A DNA stretch of 64,000 nucleotides. It comes from Rhea pennata. Lineage: Eukaryota > Chordata > Aves > Rheiformes > Rheidae. Shown here one piece after another: positions 26,729 through 42,076 of this stretch. Location: the NCBI RefSeq assembly GCF_028389875.1, contig NC_084666.1, forward strand, positions 28,738,308 to 28,802,307. The letters are read 5' to 3'. Position 1 is the first letter of the stretch, and each line of letters opens with the position of its first letter. A program made the translations under genes and the position numbers. A model generated the notes under the pieces. The model was not told where the DNA came from. It saw only the letters and a list, made by a program, of their open reading frames with translations, and made no database searches.

Positions 26729-29700
26729 CTAAAAAAAAAAAAAAAAGTTTAATGTATTGTTAGATGAAAGAAATACCAAACATGGATTAAATGGCTTTAT
26801 AAATGCAAAAACCACATTCAGTTATTTGTTTCAGGGTAACAATTGGCAAGTTGCGTTGGTAATTCAAGCACTGGAAGGGTAATATAACAGTTTATGGGAT
26901 AAACTCTACTGGTCTCACTCATGGGATATTTGTCCCAGAAAACCTAAGTGAATCTGGCTTTTCCCAATAACAGAGACTTTTGCAACAGTAAAAAAGCATA
27001 AATGTGACCTCATCTTTCTGAAAAGTAAAATAAATCCATCACTTAATCCTTGTACAGGGGACACTTAATCCTTTCATTTGTATTTTTATTTTCCTTGAAT
27101 GACTTGTCTCACATGAATCTGGCATCCATCCTTTAGACCCACAAGTCATGTGTCAACACAGCACTATTCCTTCAGTAGCATATTATGCAACAGAACAAAG
27201 AAGTTCATGCTTTTGATCCCTGGAGTGTCCACTAATGCTGTAACTTTAGTTTGGCAGAAGTGTTGATCTCCGTTAAGAGGATGGACTCCACTGCTGCAGA
27301 TAACATTCTCACTTATAATGTCTCAATGCTTATTTTACACCATTGGATTTCCTGCTGAGAAATGAAACTCAAGATTCCAGCTTTGCTGAGGTGCCACAGT
27401 AAAGGGTTTGCTTAGGAATGAATTGCATTATGTTTAGACAGGATCTGTACTAGCTGCAGGCCAGATTCTGCTGTAATTTACATCCACAAAAATCCAGATT
27501 GACTGTAGAATCCAGACTTTCTTGTAACTTCTCAATTGTTGAAAACCTAAGATTCTACACAACGTTAACACAGTCCAATTTTGCAGAGTGATATTGCCAA
27601 GGATTGCAAAATAGTCCCTGGATCTTTTAGGTTTTAATGAATTAAAATGATTTTATTAGATTTAGAAAACATTCCAAACCAAGCCTCTCAAATCTCTTAT
27701 TAAAAACATTTGATGTTGCACTGAAATAAAACAATCCCTTCCAACACTGGCAGGGTAAGAACTACAGGACTAATCATTTTGTAGAAAAAAAAATTTACCT
27801 CCTAAGAGACTCGTCCCAAATGCCACATTGCAACTAAACTGTAGCTTTTCAGACTAGTAATCTATACCCAGATCCGGGTAAGATTTTAACTCCAAATAGA
27901 GAAGAGAGCATAAGCATGAAGGCTGTATACTGACCTCTACAATGTCATCATCAAACAAGAGCCAAAATCCATGACTTTTCACTATAGTAATATAATGCCC
28001 CCGATTCGGTCCACTAAAAAGTGAAAACAAAACAAAACAAAACAAAACAAAACCCAAAATAATATTAGAAGATACTGTTCGGTCAAATATTTGTTATTGT
28101 TTCGGTAAGTCACATGTCAATGCAAGCAGACAATTATAAATAGATTTTCTGAAGAAGACAGTAAACCCACCCCTGGTGCTACAATAGACATGTTCTCCTC
28201 TCCCTTTTTATTGACTTATCATAATGTCTTCATCAACAAAAACCTAAGTGTATTACTTTTTATTTGTACTATGACAATTTGCAAATCAAGCTGCAGAATA
28301 TTTAACAGTTAGCTCATGGCAGGCATCAATTATTGCAAACATTTTTTTAAAACAACATAGATTAAATTGAAGGGGGAAAACAGGTTGGCATCAATCATGA
28401 ACATTTAGTTGCAACCACTAAAAAGAGAAGGGGAGAACAAGCCACATTCCTGGAGCCTCAAAGATTCTTCTATTTATTTCATTCTTGACAATACACCACA
28501 TGTGAGAAGCTTTATTAAAGCTATCTTTGTCATTGTCTTGACAGGATACTCAGGTGATCTGCTGTAGGGCCTATCCACCCTCGAGCTCTCACAGAGTCCT
28601 GGCTCCCAAGTTTCCCAACTGGACTAATGAGGAAGGAGATATGTTCTTTTCTACTTCGTTTCTATGATTTTAAGTCAATCTTGTGACTTTTAGAAGCCTG
28701 ACACATGATTTCTTAAATAGATGCAGATTTACTATGAGAGAGGATAGCTAAGGGTTTCAGGCCCATGACACAGGCAAGTCTGTGTAGCAGCAGTTTGTGT
28801 CCTCCCTCCCATTTTTCCCCAATTTTGTCAGGAATGCCTCTGCTCTTGAAAAATGTCTGGACCTGGCAATAACTCTAGATATACATGAAAGTAGTTTACC
28901 TCCCGCAGTGAACAACAACAGCCACCAAGTCATACATCCGATCCAGGTTGACAGCATCACCAGATGTGTTGAAGAGGCGCAACTCCAGAGGAAACACTAC
29001 ACGATAAGACAGCTTAGTGTATCTGTGTAATTGTTCCATGTACTTGAACCTCTTGAGGTGTAAGGCAAGAATCATTGGCAGCTTTTTTACTCTCATCCTG
29101 TAAAATCACCAGAATGTATATGATCAAGACCTGGGCTGTTCAAAGCCATTCTTTCTCCCTTACAATTAAAGGCTTGCATTATAAAAGCACTTTGTAAATA
29201 ACAATAGTCTATCAGCCTCAGTCTCAAAACTAAGAGGTGTGTAATAGCTTTGAATCTGTCTATAGGTTCTCTGGTCTGCACAGAGCGTGCATGTGTGGTG
29301 CAAGGCTTTTAAGTATCTAAAAACTAAATTTTAAGGAGGAGGTTTATCAAAGGTCAGAAGGGACATAGTGAATTACCCTCTTCTTTACTTACCTTTTCTG
29401 TGCCTCTTGTTTACTGCAGCAAGTTTCACAGTAGTATTTCTGTTCACTACATAATGTCTCTGTGTTACTGAAGTCTCTGTAAATAAATACAATTATCAGT
29501 TCTTAAAGGTTCTTTACACTTTTGCCCTAGTGCCACACACGGACTGATGAACTGGAACCCTAAAGAGACATACAGGATGAAATCTTGTCTCTGTTGAAGT
29601 CCCATTTTCTAAAAAGCCTAAAGCAACTGTATTGAGGTTTGCAAAGGGACTTAAGGTATCTGTCTGCTGTGGCAGCTCTACATTAGGAGCTGAGGCCCAT

Positions 29701-32700
29701 TATAAAACACAGGGGGTAGGTTATGTGTCTCAGAATGAGACCTACATCCAGGATCTCTTACATGTGAAAGGACAGCCTAGACTTTAAGTGCAGGGAATCA
29801 TTCAATCTAACAGTCCATCCAGTGCCCTTTTAAATTATCTACAAAGCAGAACACTTTCAAGGACACTTCTGTCATCCCCAAAAAGCTCACATTTTCTGCT
29901 GTTATTCTGGAAGATAGCCTTGAATCTTCTTATGCAGAAGAAAAAAAAATGAACTTAGTCTTCTGCATCCTCTAACCTCTGAACTGTCATGCAAATGTTA
30001 TGTGATTGTAACTTCTTGCTGTCTATAAAGGAAAGTGTCAGCTAGTATAGCAGTTTTTGTAAATCCTGGTCAAGTAAATACGCTTAGACATGTTTCTGTA
30101 TTGTTCAAAGTGAAAGAGGAAGAGGAAGGCTTGGCTTGATAGTTCAGTTGCTGCTCAGTTCACAGAAAAAGATTTATCAGGATTCGGTGCTGATACGGTT
30201 TGGAGCAGAATTTTAGGTAGCTAAGGAACTTAACAGTAAAAAAGATGACATCCAGTAATTTTTTGGTCATCTCCATTATTATGTGGCAGCCAAGCAGGGG
30301 TTTTGAGAACAAGCATCTATCTTCCATTTCAGGCACATTGGTGTTCTTTTGACTCTAGGCTTTAAATAGATTCATCTAAAGTACAGAATTCAGCTGTTGA
30401 TTGCACCTACTACTTGACAGAGTTCTGAATTCCCAACAAATTCAGACCCAGCAATAAACTCCCCTCTGCCATTGCCATCCTCGTGCACTGAGACTGATCC
30501 ACATGTACATGTACCTTTGCATAAGTGGGCCTTTTAAAAATGTTTCTAGGAAGCCTAACAATTAAGCAAAATAAAAACTGGAGAAAGCTGAGGGACAGGT
30601 GGTAACTTAGGCAGAGCAGCAGTTTCTAAAAAGTTCACTAAGCTGTAAAAAACAGTCAGTGCTCAGTCTCCAGTAACTATATATCATAGAATGATAGAAT
30701 AATTCAAGTTAGAAGGGACCTCAGGAGATATACAGTTCAGCCTCCTTTTAGGCCTTGCATTCCAATATGATTTCAAAGGCACGTTGAAAACCACAGGGAA
30801 AAGTAAGTACTGCTGACACAAACAGGTTCAAAGTGGGGACTACAGTGAAGAACTTGAAAGTATTAATAACAAAAGCTTTCATTACCAATATCGGTTCAAT
30901 TATCAGTGACCGTGAACAGACAGAGACCAAGTTAAAATATAATGCACTCCTTTCCAAGGCAACTCTTCATTTTGCTCTCCTGCTAAAATCAGGCTTGCTA
31001 CTCCAGTGTGGAATGTGTAACAACTAAGCACCACTACAATACCCTACAAGAGATTTACCTGAAACTGAGAGAGAGAAAAATAGCACTTTAAAATGCAATA
31101 GATGTTGCTGAATATGGTTGTGGTATCCACAATAGGGATAATCAGAAAATTCACTGCTTTCTGGCTCAGGAAGCATTTAGTACCTTAGATGCTTGCCTTC
31201 TCTGTAACTCTCAGTTTGGTGTGAGATGCTAGGCAACCCTTCCTAGGCATTCCAGAATAACTTCTAAGTGCACTGTCAAAGTTGGCAGTAATTTGGGAGC
31301 TTGAAAAAGTAATTCATCCAACGGATATTGTTAGCTTAGAGCACAATATATTGTCTTAAACTTAGATATCAATTCATCGCAGTCAATGCAAATCTCTCAG
31401 TATAATCATCCATGCAAATTTGAAAATTATTTTGATGCCTGAAGCATTTTTTGTAATAGTTAAGAGTGTACTAAGAGCAGAACTGAAACTCTGAAAAAAG
31501 TTTTTCCCTATAATTTTTTGATGAGACACAGAGTAAGAAGCTCACATGGTGAAAAACTACACTTTTGAAATCTTTTGCCCTCTAGGGACTCTAGCCCTCA
31601 TTCTGCAAAGCACACACTTAACTTTTAATATGTGCGTAAGTCCTAATCAACAAAGCACTTGAGCAGAAGCTTAGAGATAAGCACACTTAAATCCCTTTGA
31701 AGCCAATTCTGATTCTACAGCAATTCTTTCAGGTGACAACGTGATCATTTTTTTTGCCCAAGAGGAGATTCTTTTTCTTCTCTCTCAAATACACACACTG
31801 AAAGAGAAAGTGGGTAAAATAAAGTGCGTTAGTGTACATTTTGCCATTTGAATAGAAAATCCATTGTACTATCTTTTTCTTATGCTTAGGAAAAGCTCAA
31901 ATAAATAATGCTCTTCAACTTCTCTTTCTGTATCTACTAGACTAGGAAAATTTAGCAAAGTCAGATAGAGGTATCTTGCCAAAGAGATGCATTTGTTTAC
32001 CTTAGACAATGTGTAATTGATGTATTCTGCTCCACATCAACAGAAAGGTCAAGAAAATCTTCATCTTTGCTGCTAACCTGTAGCAAAACAATATACATGT
32101 AAAATACAGACTTAGTAAAAAGTCATACATCTAAATGCTGTTGCTATCTGTGTGAAAAAGTTAAGAATTGAACAATTTCTGCAGAAATAAATTACACAAA
32201 CATAACTCATTTCAAAGCTTTTAAAAAAATTCTAGTTCAATGTAACTATATTCACCTTATCAGGTCAGAAACCCTTATCAATCCAGCTTTCATATCGTTT
32301 AATTTCTGATTGTTCTACTTATTAAAACCCAACCATGGCCTTGCGATTGCAGTCTGCCTCAATTGTCAAGTAAATATGACTTCTCTGCACCTCCCTTTTG
32401 GAACAGCCAATTTTCAGCTCCTCTACGACTTTTATATTCTTATGCAAGAAGCAGCAAAGTGAAAAATACTTGCTTTTAAACGTAAGAAGTGAATGCTTCA
32501 TCTCTCTTCCTTTTATAAACTGTCCTAAAGCTCATGTCCTGGGATGAGCTTGAAAACGATACCTTATGAATACTTCTGCCAGCTTTAAGCTAAGTTCATA
32601 CTGTACCACAACATAGAAAATTGAGCTTTTTTAAAATATAAAATCAGGCACACACTATCTTGAAACTCTGAGCTCAAACTTCTCCAAAACTCAAAGACAG

Positions 32701-35700
32701 TCTGGCCTTTGGTTTTGTTTGGGACCTCCCACTAATCAATATCAAGTATAACTTTTTCAGGGATGGCAGACATAAATAGATCTGGAAAGATACTGCAAGT
32801 AAAACAAAGATCCATTTTGGATAATCTCAAATCATATACAATACTAATGCTTCTTTAGTATCTAATCACTATGGCTTTTTTTGTAGATTAAAGATTGAAT
32901 TAGGAAAGGTTATCAATTGAATTCCAAAATTCAGTGCTTTCCCTCTTATCTACAAAGATAATTCAAGAAGGCCCTTAAGATCCAGAAAAGCCGTCATGTC
33001 TTTTTCAGATCACAGAAACTGATGTGGAATTACTGCACCTGAATTAGGTCATATTCATAATAACCAATTCTGTTTGTAAAATTCAGAATAACATTAAATT
33101 AAAACTCTGTATTTTGCCACCTGTGCCTGCATTAACTAGAAAACAGATAGAATATCAAAATTCAAATGAAGAGCTTCAGTGGAGGATTCTTCCGACATAG
33201 ATCAGTGTCCCATTGTTGGACCTGACCCACATCGCTCATGCTTAGATTTCTTAAATTCTAAGGATATGGAAGTTCTACACTATATTGAGCTCATCTTTGC
33301 ATTACATCAGGGACCCTATAAACACAGTGAATGCAATCCTCTGAATCCAGGATGAATTTTGATATTATCAAAAATGTTCAGAGGTACAAATTACCTCCAA
33401 ATAAAATGAACAGCAACTCTTCAAACAAAATCCTCTCTGAAATATGAGTCTACCCAAAGAGCACAGAAAACCACAAAACTGGCAGCAATCAACTGCAGTA
33501 TAAACATACAGCTAGAGTTCAAAAGATAGAGCAACAAAGCTTCACAGAACATTGTGTCTCTACTGCTGGAACCAAAGAGCAGAGTAAGTACTATTGGGCG
33601 TAGCGCGTATAAAGAAAGAGGTTAAATACTAAGTCTTTGGCAAAATGCTTCGTCTGAGTATCACAAGGAGATTAGGAATTCTGCTATTTATTTCAGCAAG
33701 CAGAGTGTAAAATATTTATTGAAAGGGGAAGATGACCAGATTGGAGCTAGCTAATACAGACCATACTAAAGACAACTGGAAAACTGAATTCTAACTGTAT
33801 TCTTCATAAGTGGGAGCAGGAACTGCTGCGATCTAAATGATTCTTCATGCACTATATATTTAAACTTTAGAGAGGAACACCTTTTAATCCGTTTTAATGT
33901 TTCCAAACGGTTTCAAGAGAAAATAAATACAATAAAAATAGTACAAACTAGAAAAATATCATATATTTACCGAACATAGTATTTCTGTATTTAAAGGAAG
34001 TTACACACAAGCCTTCCTACAGCAGTAATACTTAGCAATGTTTTTTCCATAAAAGCTTAGTCACTTTGAATTACAAATAGGATATTGTGCAGTTTTGATT
34101 TTACTCAAGGACACATCCTGTCTGCAGTACAGTTTGGCTGAGTAAATACTGGGTATTAATTTAGAATTAGACTGCATCTGTTAAAAAAGTTTGTCAACTG
34201 AAAAATAATTCTACCCTTTCATCTATTTTAACTATGAAAAATTGGGCTTTTATAATTGAGAGAGATTAAAGACATAATTTTCAACCTCTCTCTCATGATC
34301 GTGTTCTAAACTTGGTCCAATCCCTTTTCTCATGTTGACTATCACTGTCTCTCTCTCCTCCCCACTCAAATCCCTGGATAAGCCTTATCTTCTTGTTGGA
34401 CTACAGTGCTAATGTTCATGATTACAAACATCACGGAGCATGCAGGAGTATGCTCTTTTACGCATTTGGTAGGAGCTGGGTAGGACTCATCTCACTTAAC
34501 TTCAGCTTTCTAAAGGTAGGCATTTCATCTCAATTTGTTGTCTTAAGATGCCTTCCCTGAGCCCTTCCTTCTATCTTAATGTAAGCAATATAAAGTTGTG
34601 TTTTCTTTAGATGAAGTCTTTGGTCTCAGTTAAAAACACATACTACTCTTACGCCAGATAAGTTTGCTAGCCCAATTCACAGCACTGCTGCACAAATAAT
34701 TGCCACAGCACAATGCGAGGACAGTAGCGTCATGGAACAAGAACAAGTTGCACGGAGCAGATGGAATACCTGATACTGCTGAAAACTGTATCATGAACCA
34801 GCCTAAGACAGATGGAGAGAGCTTCCTGCTGCAGATCCTTTGCAATCTCCATCGTCAATAGAAGGAGCTGAGATAACCAGTTCATCCTTGACACCAACCT
34901 TTTACATAGCAAAGGTTAGGTGAGGTGAATTCCGTTCTTTTTGCAAAGTCAGTGTCACTGTTCTCCCTGAAACACAGGTTTTTCCTGTCTGTGTTGGTCT
35001 TTCACATAGCAGCCTAACAGAGAGAAACTTTTTTTTCCTTTTCTTTTCCTTTCTTTTTTTTTCCAAATAGGAGGGTGTGACTGAAAACCACAGAAATTGA
35101 TAGGGGACTTGCAGTCAGATTTGCTAATTAAAACTACTTTTTACTCAAGTGTTTACTTGTTACTTCAAACATAAGAAACTTCAAACTGATAGTATCTTTT
35201 TTAAAATATTAGATAAAAAAACATATGGTTTGTTAATAACAAACCTGTGGTATGCCAATCACATTCTGAGGAATGAATTAACACAAATTCATTTTAAATT
35301 TTCACTTAGGAGTTATATGACTATCCCTGATTCATGGAATAATGATTCAAATATTTTTTCCTGAATTTACAGTAATAAGGATGGGTATTAATTAACTAAC
35401 AAGGATTTTAACTTTAGAGATATGTATTAGGACAGCAAGACTTGGTGTAGGTTAGCCAAGTAATGCTTAGAAAAATGTATTTTTAGAAAAGGATATACTC
35501 ACTTCAAGAAGTAAAGTCTACAGGAATATCCACAATTCTCAGATGTCTGAAAAGATTCACATATTTATACACATAAAATGTATCTACCTATTAATGGGCA
35601 AAACTCAAAAAACCCAACTATCGCAATGCTTACAGTTTCACAGTTCAAACATCTAGTTTCGTTAGTCAGTGTTCCCTGAAAAATCTCATGCACCCAGGTG

Positions 35701-38700
35701 AGTTCTTGTTTATTGTTGTCTTCTGTTTCATTCATGTTGCCATTTTTCAGTTTTCCATTTTGCTTTTCCTGTTTCTTCTCCTCCTGCAAAATGTCTGCGA
35801 TGGTGTTCAGCAAGTAATTTAAAAACTCATGTGCATCCTGCTGCATATAGTTGTCAAAGAGATCTGTGAAGAAGAGAGTCAAGATTTCTACAACTGAGTA
35901 TACCCTTTTCTTCAAGAAAGCAAACTAAGTTCATTATTTCTTTCCAAATACATGTACTGGGCCTTGCTCACCAAAATAATTAAAAGCATACCAAAGAAAA
36001 GCAGTTCTGCAGTCACGTTGACTTCAGCGAAGCTACTTCGAGGGAAGGCTTCATCTCACCTAACTTTAGCTGTCTAAAAGGTTAGGCTTTTCTTTGGAGC
36101 TACTTGTGTAGACTCCCACTACTGTTGAAGAAAAAAAGCAAGAGGGTGACTCATCCCAGGCAACTATCTGTGCCTAAGATAGGTGTGAGAAATCTAATGA
36201 CTACAGAGGGAATCTAAATTAATTGCTTAGACTAGATGCCTAACTTTAGGCAACACTGACTCCCACCCATATATTCCAAGTTACTCAGACACTTAAGAAC
36301 ATGACTGAGTTTGGACAGTAAGACAGTCGGCTGGGGAAATGGAAGGCATTGGACACTAACATACAATAATAACACTATCTGAAAAAGCTCATTTTCCACA
36401 CACAAGTCCGATCAGCACAGACTTGTCCTCTTCAACAGGAAATGCTTGCAGAAGGTACAGAAGAATATCTCAATGGTGAAGTAGAACAGACTTTTTCTCC
36501 ACAAAAGGCTTAATTTGCCCATCATGTTGAAGAAAAAAAGAACTTTCATTCCCAATAAATGTGTACTTTTATCCCTCTGCTCCTGAAAAAGCCCACATGG
36601 ATTTCCTCCGAAAATATTATTGCACAGACTCTTTAGCTTTGCCGTGTCTGGCCTGGACACATAAGCAAGTTAACCCACAGTGAGTGTGGCCCTAATTTAA
36701 AAAAGCTGAGAACATAAGATGCAGTCCCTAAAAGTGATTCCCAACAGTGTAGGGGCATTTATCACTAGATGACTCAGAGCTAACTTTGTCACACTTTCAA
36801 TTGCCTCCTTTGGAATGAACAATCTGCCCATTTATATGCTGTCACCAGGAAGCAATTTCTTCCAGGTGTTCCACTCACACTTTGTCTCTTAGTTCAAAGC
36901 TCCCTTGTTTCTAAGCATACCACCCACATTGACATGAACCCAGGCCAAATGGAACTGTGTGGCAGGCTTCCTGATTTCAAGATGTTCCTCACATCCCTTA
37001 AAAAGGAATCCTACAAAAACAGGCATATGCTGTTGCTAACTTAATTCTCAAAAAGGGCCTGATGCTTCAAAAAGTCAGACTGTGCCATTATTTAGAACAA
37101 GAGAACTAGCTGACATGTAGTACACTGAACACACTTGCCTATCTTTCAGGATGCTTTGGACTAGTTGTGTCTGTAGCCCTCCTAGGTGACACTGCTTCCA
37201 CTCTGCCAACTGCCCATAATGTCTCTCTCTGTCATACTCTACAAAAAATAATAAAAAATCATGGCAGAATGTGCAGATGCCACCCTCTTCCCACCCTTAG
37301 CTCACTGCTTAGTTCTCTCTGTCCAATCGTGCTGAGAAAACATCATTAAACAAACCACACACCTCAGGGAACTTACCAAATCTGGTATGTGTATTTCAAG
37401 TGTAATATTACATACCCAGATAATAAAATGTTAACATTTAAAATGAGATAGTACTAAAAACAATCTACAAATTTAAGGTGAACATCTGATTAACATGATC
37501 ACTCTGCCCAAAATTTCCTGACCAATCTGTGAATGTCCAAAAGGATTCTGATTTTGCACTTACCGTTCTCTTTTCGTAACCTTGATATGAACTTCTTTGG
37601 TGGAATAACTCCAACTTTCTTCTTCTGAGTAGCAATACTGTGGAAAAGATCTGCCAGGCAAGTCAAGAGATTTTCCTTCTTTTTCTGTTGGGCCTTGTAT
37701 GACAACACATTTTCCCGAAACGGCCGGCAAAAATATAATGCCTGCAGCACGGAGTTACAGTAGCAGGTGTTCCCAAACTGCCATGTAAAAGTAAAAACAG
37801 TCTTAATCCCTGCGCATCACAGTAAAACTAGCTGCTTTGTTCAAATTCTGGCCTCTGTGGCCCTGACACATACCAGCCATTTTACCAAGCAGCTGCTGTA
37901 GGAATATATTTCCACATCTTCCCTTGACACTTGCACAGAAAAAACCCTAAGGTTCTATAAACTAAGTAGGATATAAAGGAAAAGTTCCTACTAATAAGAA
38001 ATACATTTTTGGAGTGAGTCTCTCTGAAACTTGTTTCCATATATTGATATGTTCTTCTTGGGCTCCATCTTATTGCTCAGTAGCAAATGGCTATTGTTTT
38101 CAATGGGAAGAAGTACTATCTCAGTTTAATTTAAATGAGAGTAAACAAGCGGTTAAATAGCCCTTTCACGCATTCTCTCTTCAGTCATATAAAAAGCTAC
38201 TCCTGAGAGAGCCCATGATGCAGACTGTTGTATTTAAATGTGCACCTCCATCACTTCCTACTAAACATTAATAAAAAGATTGTCCCTCACATTTTATGGC
38301 TAAAAGACTTTAACTTTACTGAAGTGTAAGTTCTAACCACAACCAACATTCACAGAGCAGTAAGCTGTTTTCACTGTGGGGTATGAAGCTATCTTCAAAC
38401 ATCCAGTTTAGTTTTGCAATACACTTTGCCTAAAATTGGAACATATGCAACATTTCAAATCAAATCCTTAGGGAAGGACTGGGGGTAGGGGGAAGGAAAC
38501 AAAGTTAAAATAACACCAAAACTATAGTTCCGTATATGATTTGCCTGTTGAAAATAGTACTTACATTGACCAATCCAAAATAGTGCTCATTGATTGGAAA
38601 CTGCTCTGGACCAATGTCTTTTTCCAGAGCAGAGGCATTGGTGCCCTAAATAAAACAGGGAAGAATCTTGTTAGTCTCCATTTTAAATTAGGATTCTAAA

Positions 38701-41700
38701 ATAAAGTTATGGACAGCATCAAGATAGAAATGCCCATTTTCCTTTCAGTTACAGTTAGTTAAACTAACCCTGTCTTACTAACGGGCAAGCATTACATTCA
38801 TATGAGCCAACAAAAATATTTGCAGTTCTAGGTAGTGGAGGAGCTGGCCTGACCTAGGCATTCTAGTAATGGTTGATTTGAAGTGAACAGGTCACAACAA
38901 CAGTGGTTCTCCCCCTAGACACATCCCCCTTATTTTAATTTGTACATGAACAGCTGGATCCCATTACTCTCTTGTATCATAAAGATACTTGTTAATCTTA
39001 AGCAAATCCCTTAAACTTATCTTGGATCAACCAGTTTCTAGATGTAAGGCAGGTTTTCTAAGCATTACTTAAACTCTTCTGAACCCTTTCTAATTAATTC
39101 ACCAGCAACTTTTAATATAATACGAACTTCAAAACAGCACGTAGTTCTAGCAATAGCATCACAAATGTTAAAAGGAAGCATAACATACTTTCCATTTTGC
39201 TCTATCTAACATCAAAGAGTACATAAATCCAAACACTGTTACATCTCAGTCACTGTGTTGCCACTGTGAGGCATGTTCAGCTGTACCTTCATTCTAATGG
39301 CAAAGTTGCTTTCACAGCTGTCTCTACATGCAGTCTCTAGTTGCACGTGTTACCTTTGCTGTATTAAAATGTCCATTTTAGATTATCAAGCAAGCAGACT
39401 AGACTGCTGCCAATGCCAGTGTCATCACTCCTGATCACTCTGTAAGTATAGAAGATCCCTATAGGACCTCACTAAAATGCTCCGGTTGGAAAGGTATTCC
39501 CTATGTATGATTACTCAAGATCAACCTGTTTTTAATCTACATAATTGCTTTACTGACATCATACACTGTTCTTTTCTTATTGAACATGCTCTTCAGTATG
39601 AAACAATGTAGATTGTATAGTAATACTATGCCTTAATAATTTCTATCACACATGTTCTAATTTCCTCAAGAGCAGCATAGTTTTGATGACACATTTATTT
39701 TCATAAAAACATGTAAAATGCCACTGTAAACATACCAAAAAATAAAACATCATTATCTTTTTGCTGTTTATCAGTTGCAACCCTTACCATCTTTTCTGTA
39801 GTTTTGTATAAGGGTGAGGTTAAATTGCATTTACACAGGTCCCTACTGACTCCTGTGCACAAAAAATGTCTACATAACATTTTTTTCCCCCTAATACTCT
39901 GAGATTTCCCATGTTCTTGAGATTTGTTCAAAATAATATTGTCTCAGAGAGCTCATCAACCAACATTTTAAAACTTGCTGCTAATCAAATTCAATAGTTC
40001 TGATGTTCTTCCCCCATCCTCTCCCAAAGCCTGATTTGTATTTCCTTACTGTGCCTACCAATAGCACTGCTTGCTATAATAGATTATTATTTCATGTCAA
40101 CTCATCAAAAGAAGCTGATTTCAGTCAACAGAATCAGTGGTGTGAAAATTTGCACAGGTGTTCTTGGACAATTTGCAAGCCTTGAAAGCAAAACAGCTCC
40201 CTTCAAGTTGGCAGCTTCCTAAAAAGTTCCAAAGATTCTGTATTTCACATCCCCTCCTCGGGTCCCGAGTGTCTGTGGTTTCCCAGGAGTCCCACTTGTG
40301 CCCCAAGTACTTCATCTGCACAAGACTCCACATCCCAGTAACATAGCCGAGCTCAGAATCAAAGCTCTTAAGCAGAGCTTAAGGAGGCGCTGTGCATCCT
40401 TACTGGCTTCTACTGACCCTCAGTAAGGAACTCATAAAAAGGAATAATCCATATAAAGCAATTATTGGCTCTATTTCAACAGAGATGGCAATGTCATAAT
40501 TATGTAAGCTCCAAACGAAGATTAGCTTCTTTGCTTGGGAAGACAGCTTTCCCAGAGCTGCACAAATTCAGCAACTCAATCGACTTCCTGAGAGGGAAGG
40601 AACTGTCTATACATTGTCTATCTGATAATAACAGTAAACTGCCATTGTTACCTCAAAACCTTGGCTGATAAAAGAAAAATATGAATATGGAAAACTGCTC
40701 TAGCTTGTGAAGAAAGCCATGTTCATATTAATTCTCATTGTATAGCATTCAGATCAAAGCAAAGATTTTCTTGCAACATATGTTCAGTGTTCAAATCAAG
40801 ATCTCTAAAATAAGAATGAAGTGAGTCTTTCTTTAGTTTTGCAGGAAACTTTTTTCCATACTAACAAATATTCTTCCTCTGGAATTCATGGGAAACGATG
40901 TTGCTAAAAGGTAACACCCTACTCTTTTGTGACCTATAAGTTAGAGTACGATGTTAAACTGGCAGAAATCAATTGCTCTGCTAATTAACTACTTCTGCGT
41001 TGCCCTATTTGCCTTTTCTGCAGGACCAGGGTTTCTTATTCAAGAAGATGCCAGATGGTTTTGGCAAATCTTTCCTACATTTAGATTTCCTTCTATATAT
41101 TATGAGAAATAGCAATAATCAGAATTTACCTGATGAAATTACCACTGAAAGCCAAACAAATCCGTGATGCACACTATCCTATAAAATGCAGGATTGCAAT
41201 TTTTTTTCAACATTGAATCTAAAAATAGCTTCTACACTTTGCAATTAAGTTTCCAAAGCATATGCTATTGAAACAGCATATAAATAGTAAGAGTTTATCA
41301 CAGAGCTATACCTTGCAATCCAAAACCAGACATTGGCTGCTGCAACTGCACAACAAAGCAGTGTGTGTCCATTCCCCAGTGGAACAGGGAGGTAAAATTC
41401 AGTCTTTGGCAAGCTGACATAACTCCCATTGACCTTAGCTGTACCTTCCTATATCAAGGTATATCAGTCTGGATTATTTTAAGGTGTCCAAAAAGATATT
41501 GTTGAATTTATAGGAAAAAGTAGAACAGGAACACAGAGAAGAAGCCTGGCAACCTATTATTTCAAAGTAGGATATATTTCTTATCTGGGGAAAACAAAAA
41601 AATCTAGGCAGACTATTTAGAAAACCCAAATCATGCCATACTGCATTAATTTATACATATATTATATGTTTGGTATAGGCAGGCTCTTCCTGAAGCTGTT

Positions 41701-42045
41701 GACATGAAGACACAAGGAACATGTTTGGAAATTTTACAGCCCAAAAAAATGTCAGAGATGTGGTAAAGATGATTTAGAACTTAGTTCAGCTGGCCACATA
41801 AAATAGGGAAAACCTGTTAGCCTACTGTAGTTAATGTACAATGGAAATCAACCATGACTACTTAACATGGTTTTAAACAAGGTTTTCCTTGTTCCCACTT
41901 CCACCAATGGATTTTGATCTCTCCTGCTAGTGAAAACCTGCTTGAATATTTTTAATACAATTCATTTTCTGTTTTGTGTTTCAGATGGGTCTGTGTTTCA
42001 GCTAGAAGAAATATCCTACCACTGCTAAATCCACTGTAGTTTCAT

Positions 42046-42076
<31 letters not shown>

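Larger units (their letters stand above)
26729..28899 (-). other. USP46: USP46 introns 8 and 7 (26729-27934, 28014-28899)
   Basis: Two introns flanking exon 8. Intron 7 holds the (AAAAC)n microsatellite right next to the exon 8 acceptor. Apart from that and the T tract at the exon 9 acceptor, I see nothing recognisable. The short frames here are chance. Confidence 0.75.
29477..32000 (-). other. USP46: USP46 intron 5
   Basis: About 2.5 kb. It contains a minus-oriented CR1 3' fragment (30684-30755) and a stretch at about 31590-31740 that resembles an old amniote interspersed repeat. No other structure recognised. Intron 6 (29098-29392) is only 295 bases and unremarkable. Confidence 0.7.
35864..38564 (-). 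other. USP46: USP46 introns 3 and 2 (35864-37563, 37778-38564)
   Basis: Intron 3 (1.7 kb) holds dispersed repeat copy B. Intron 2 (0.8 kb) shows nothing notable. Both have consensus ends. Confidence 0.75.
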
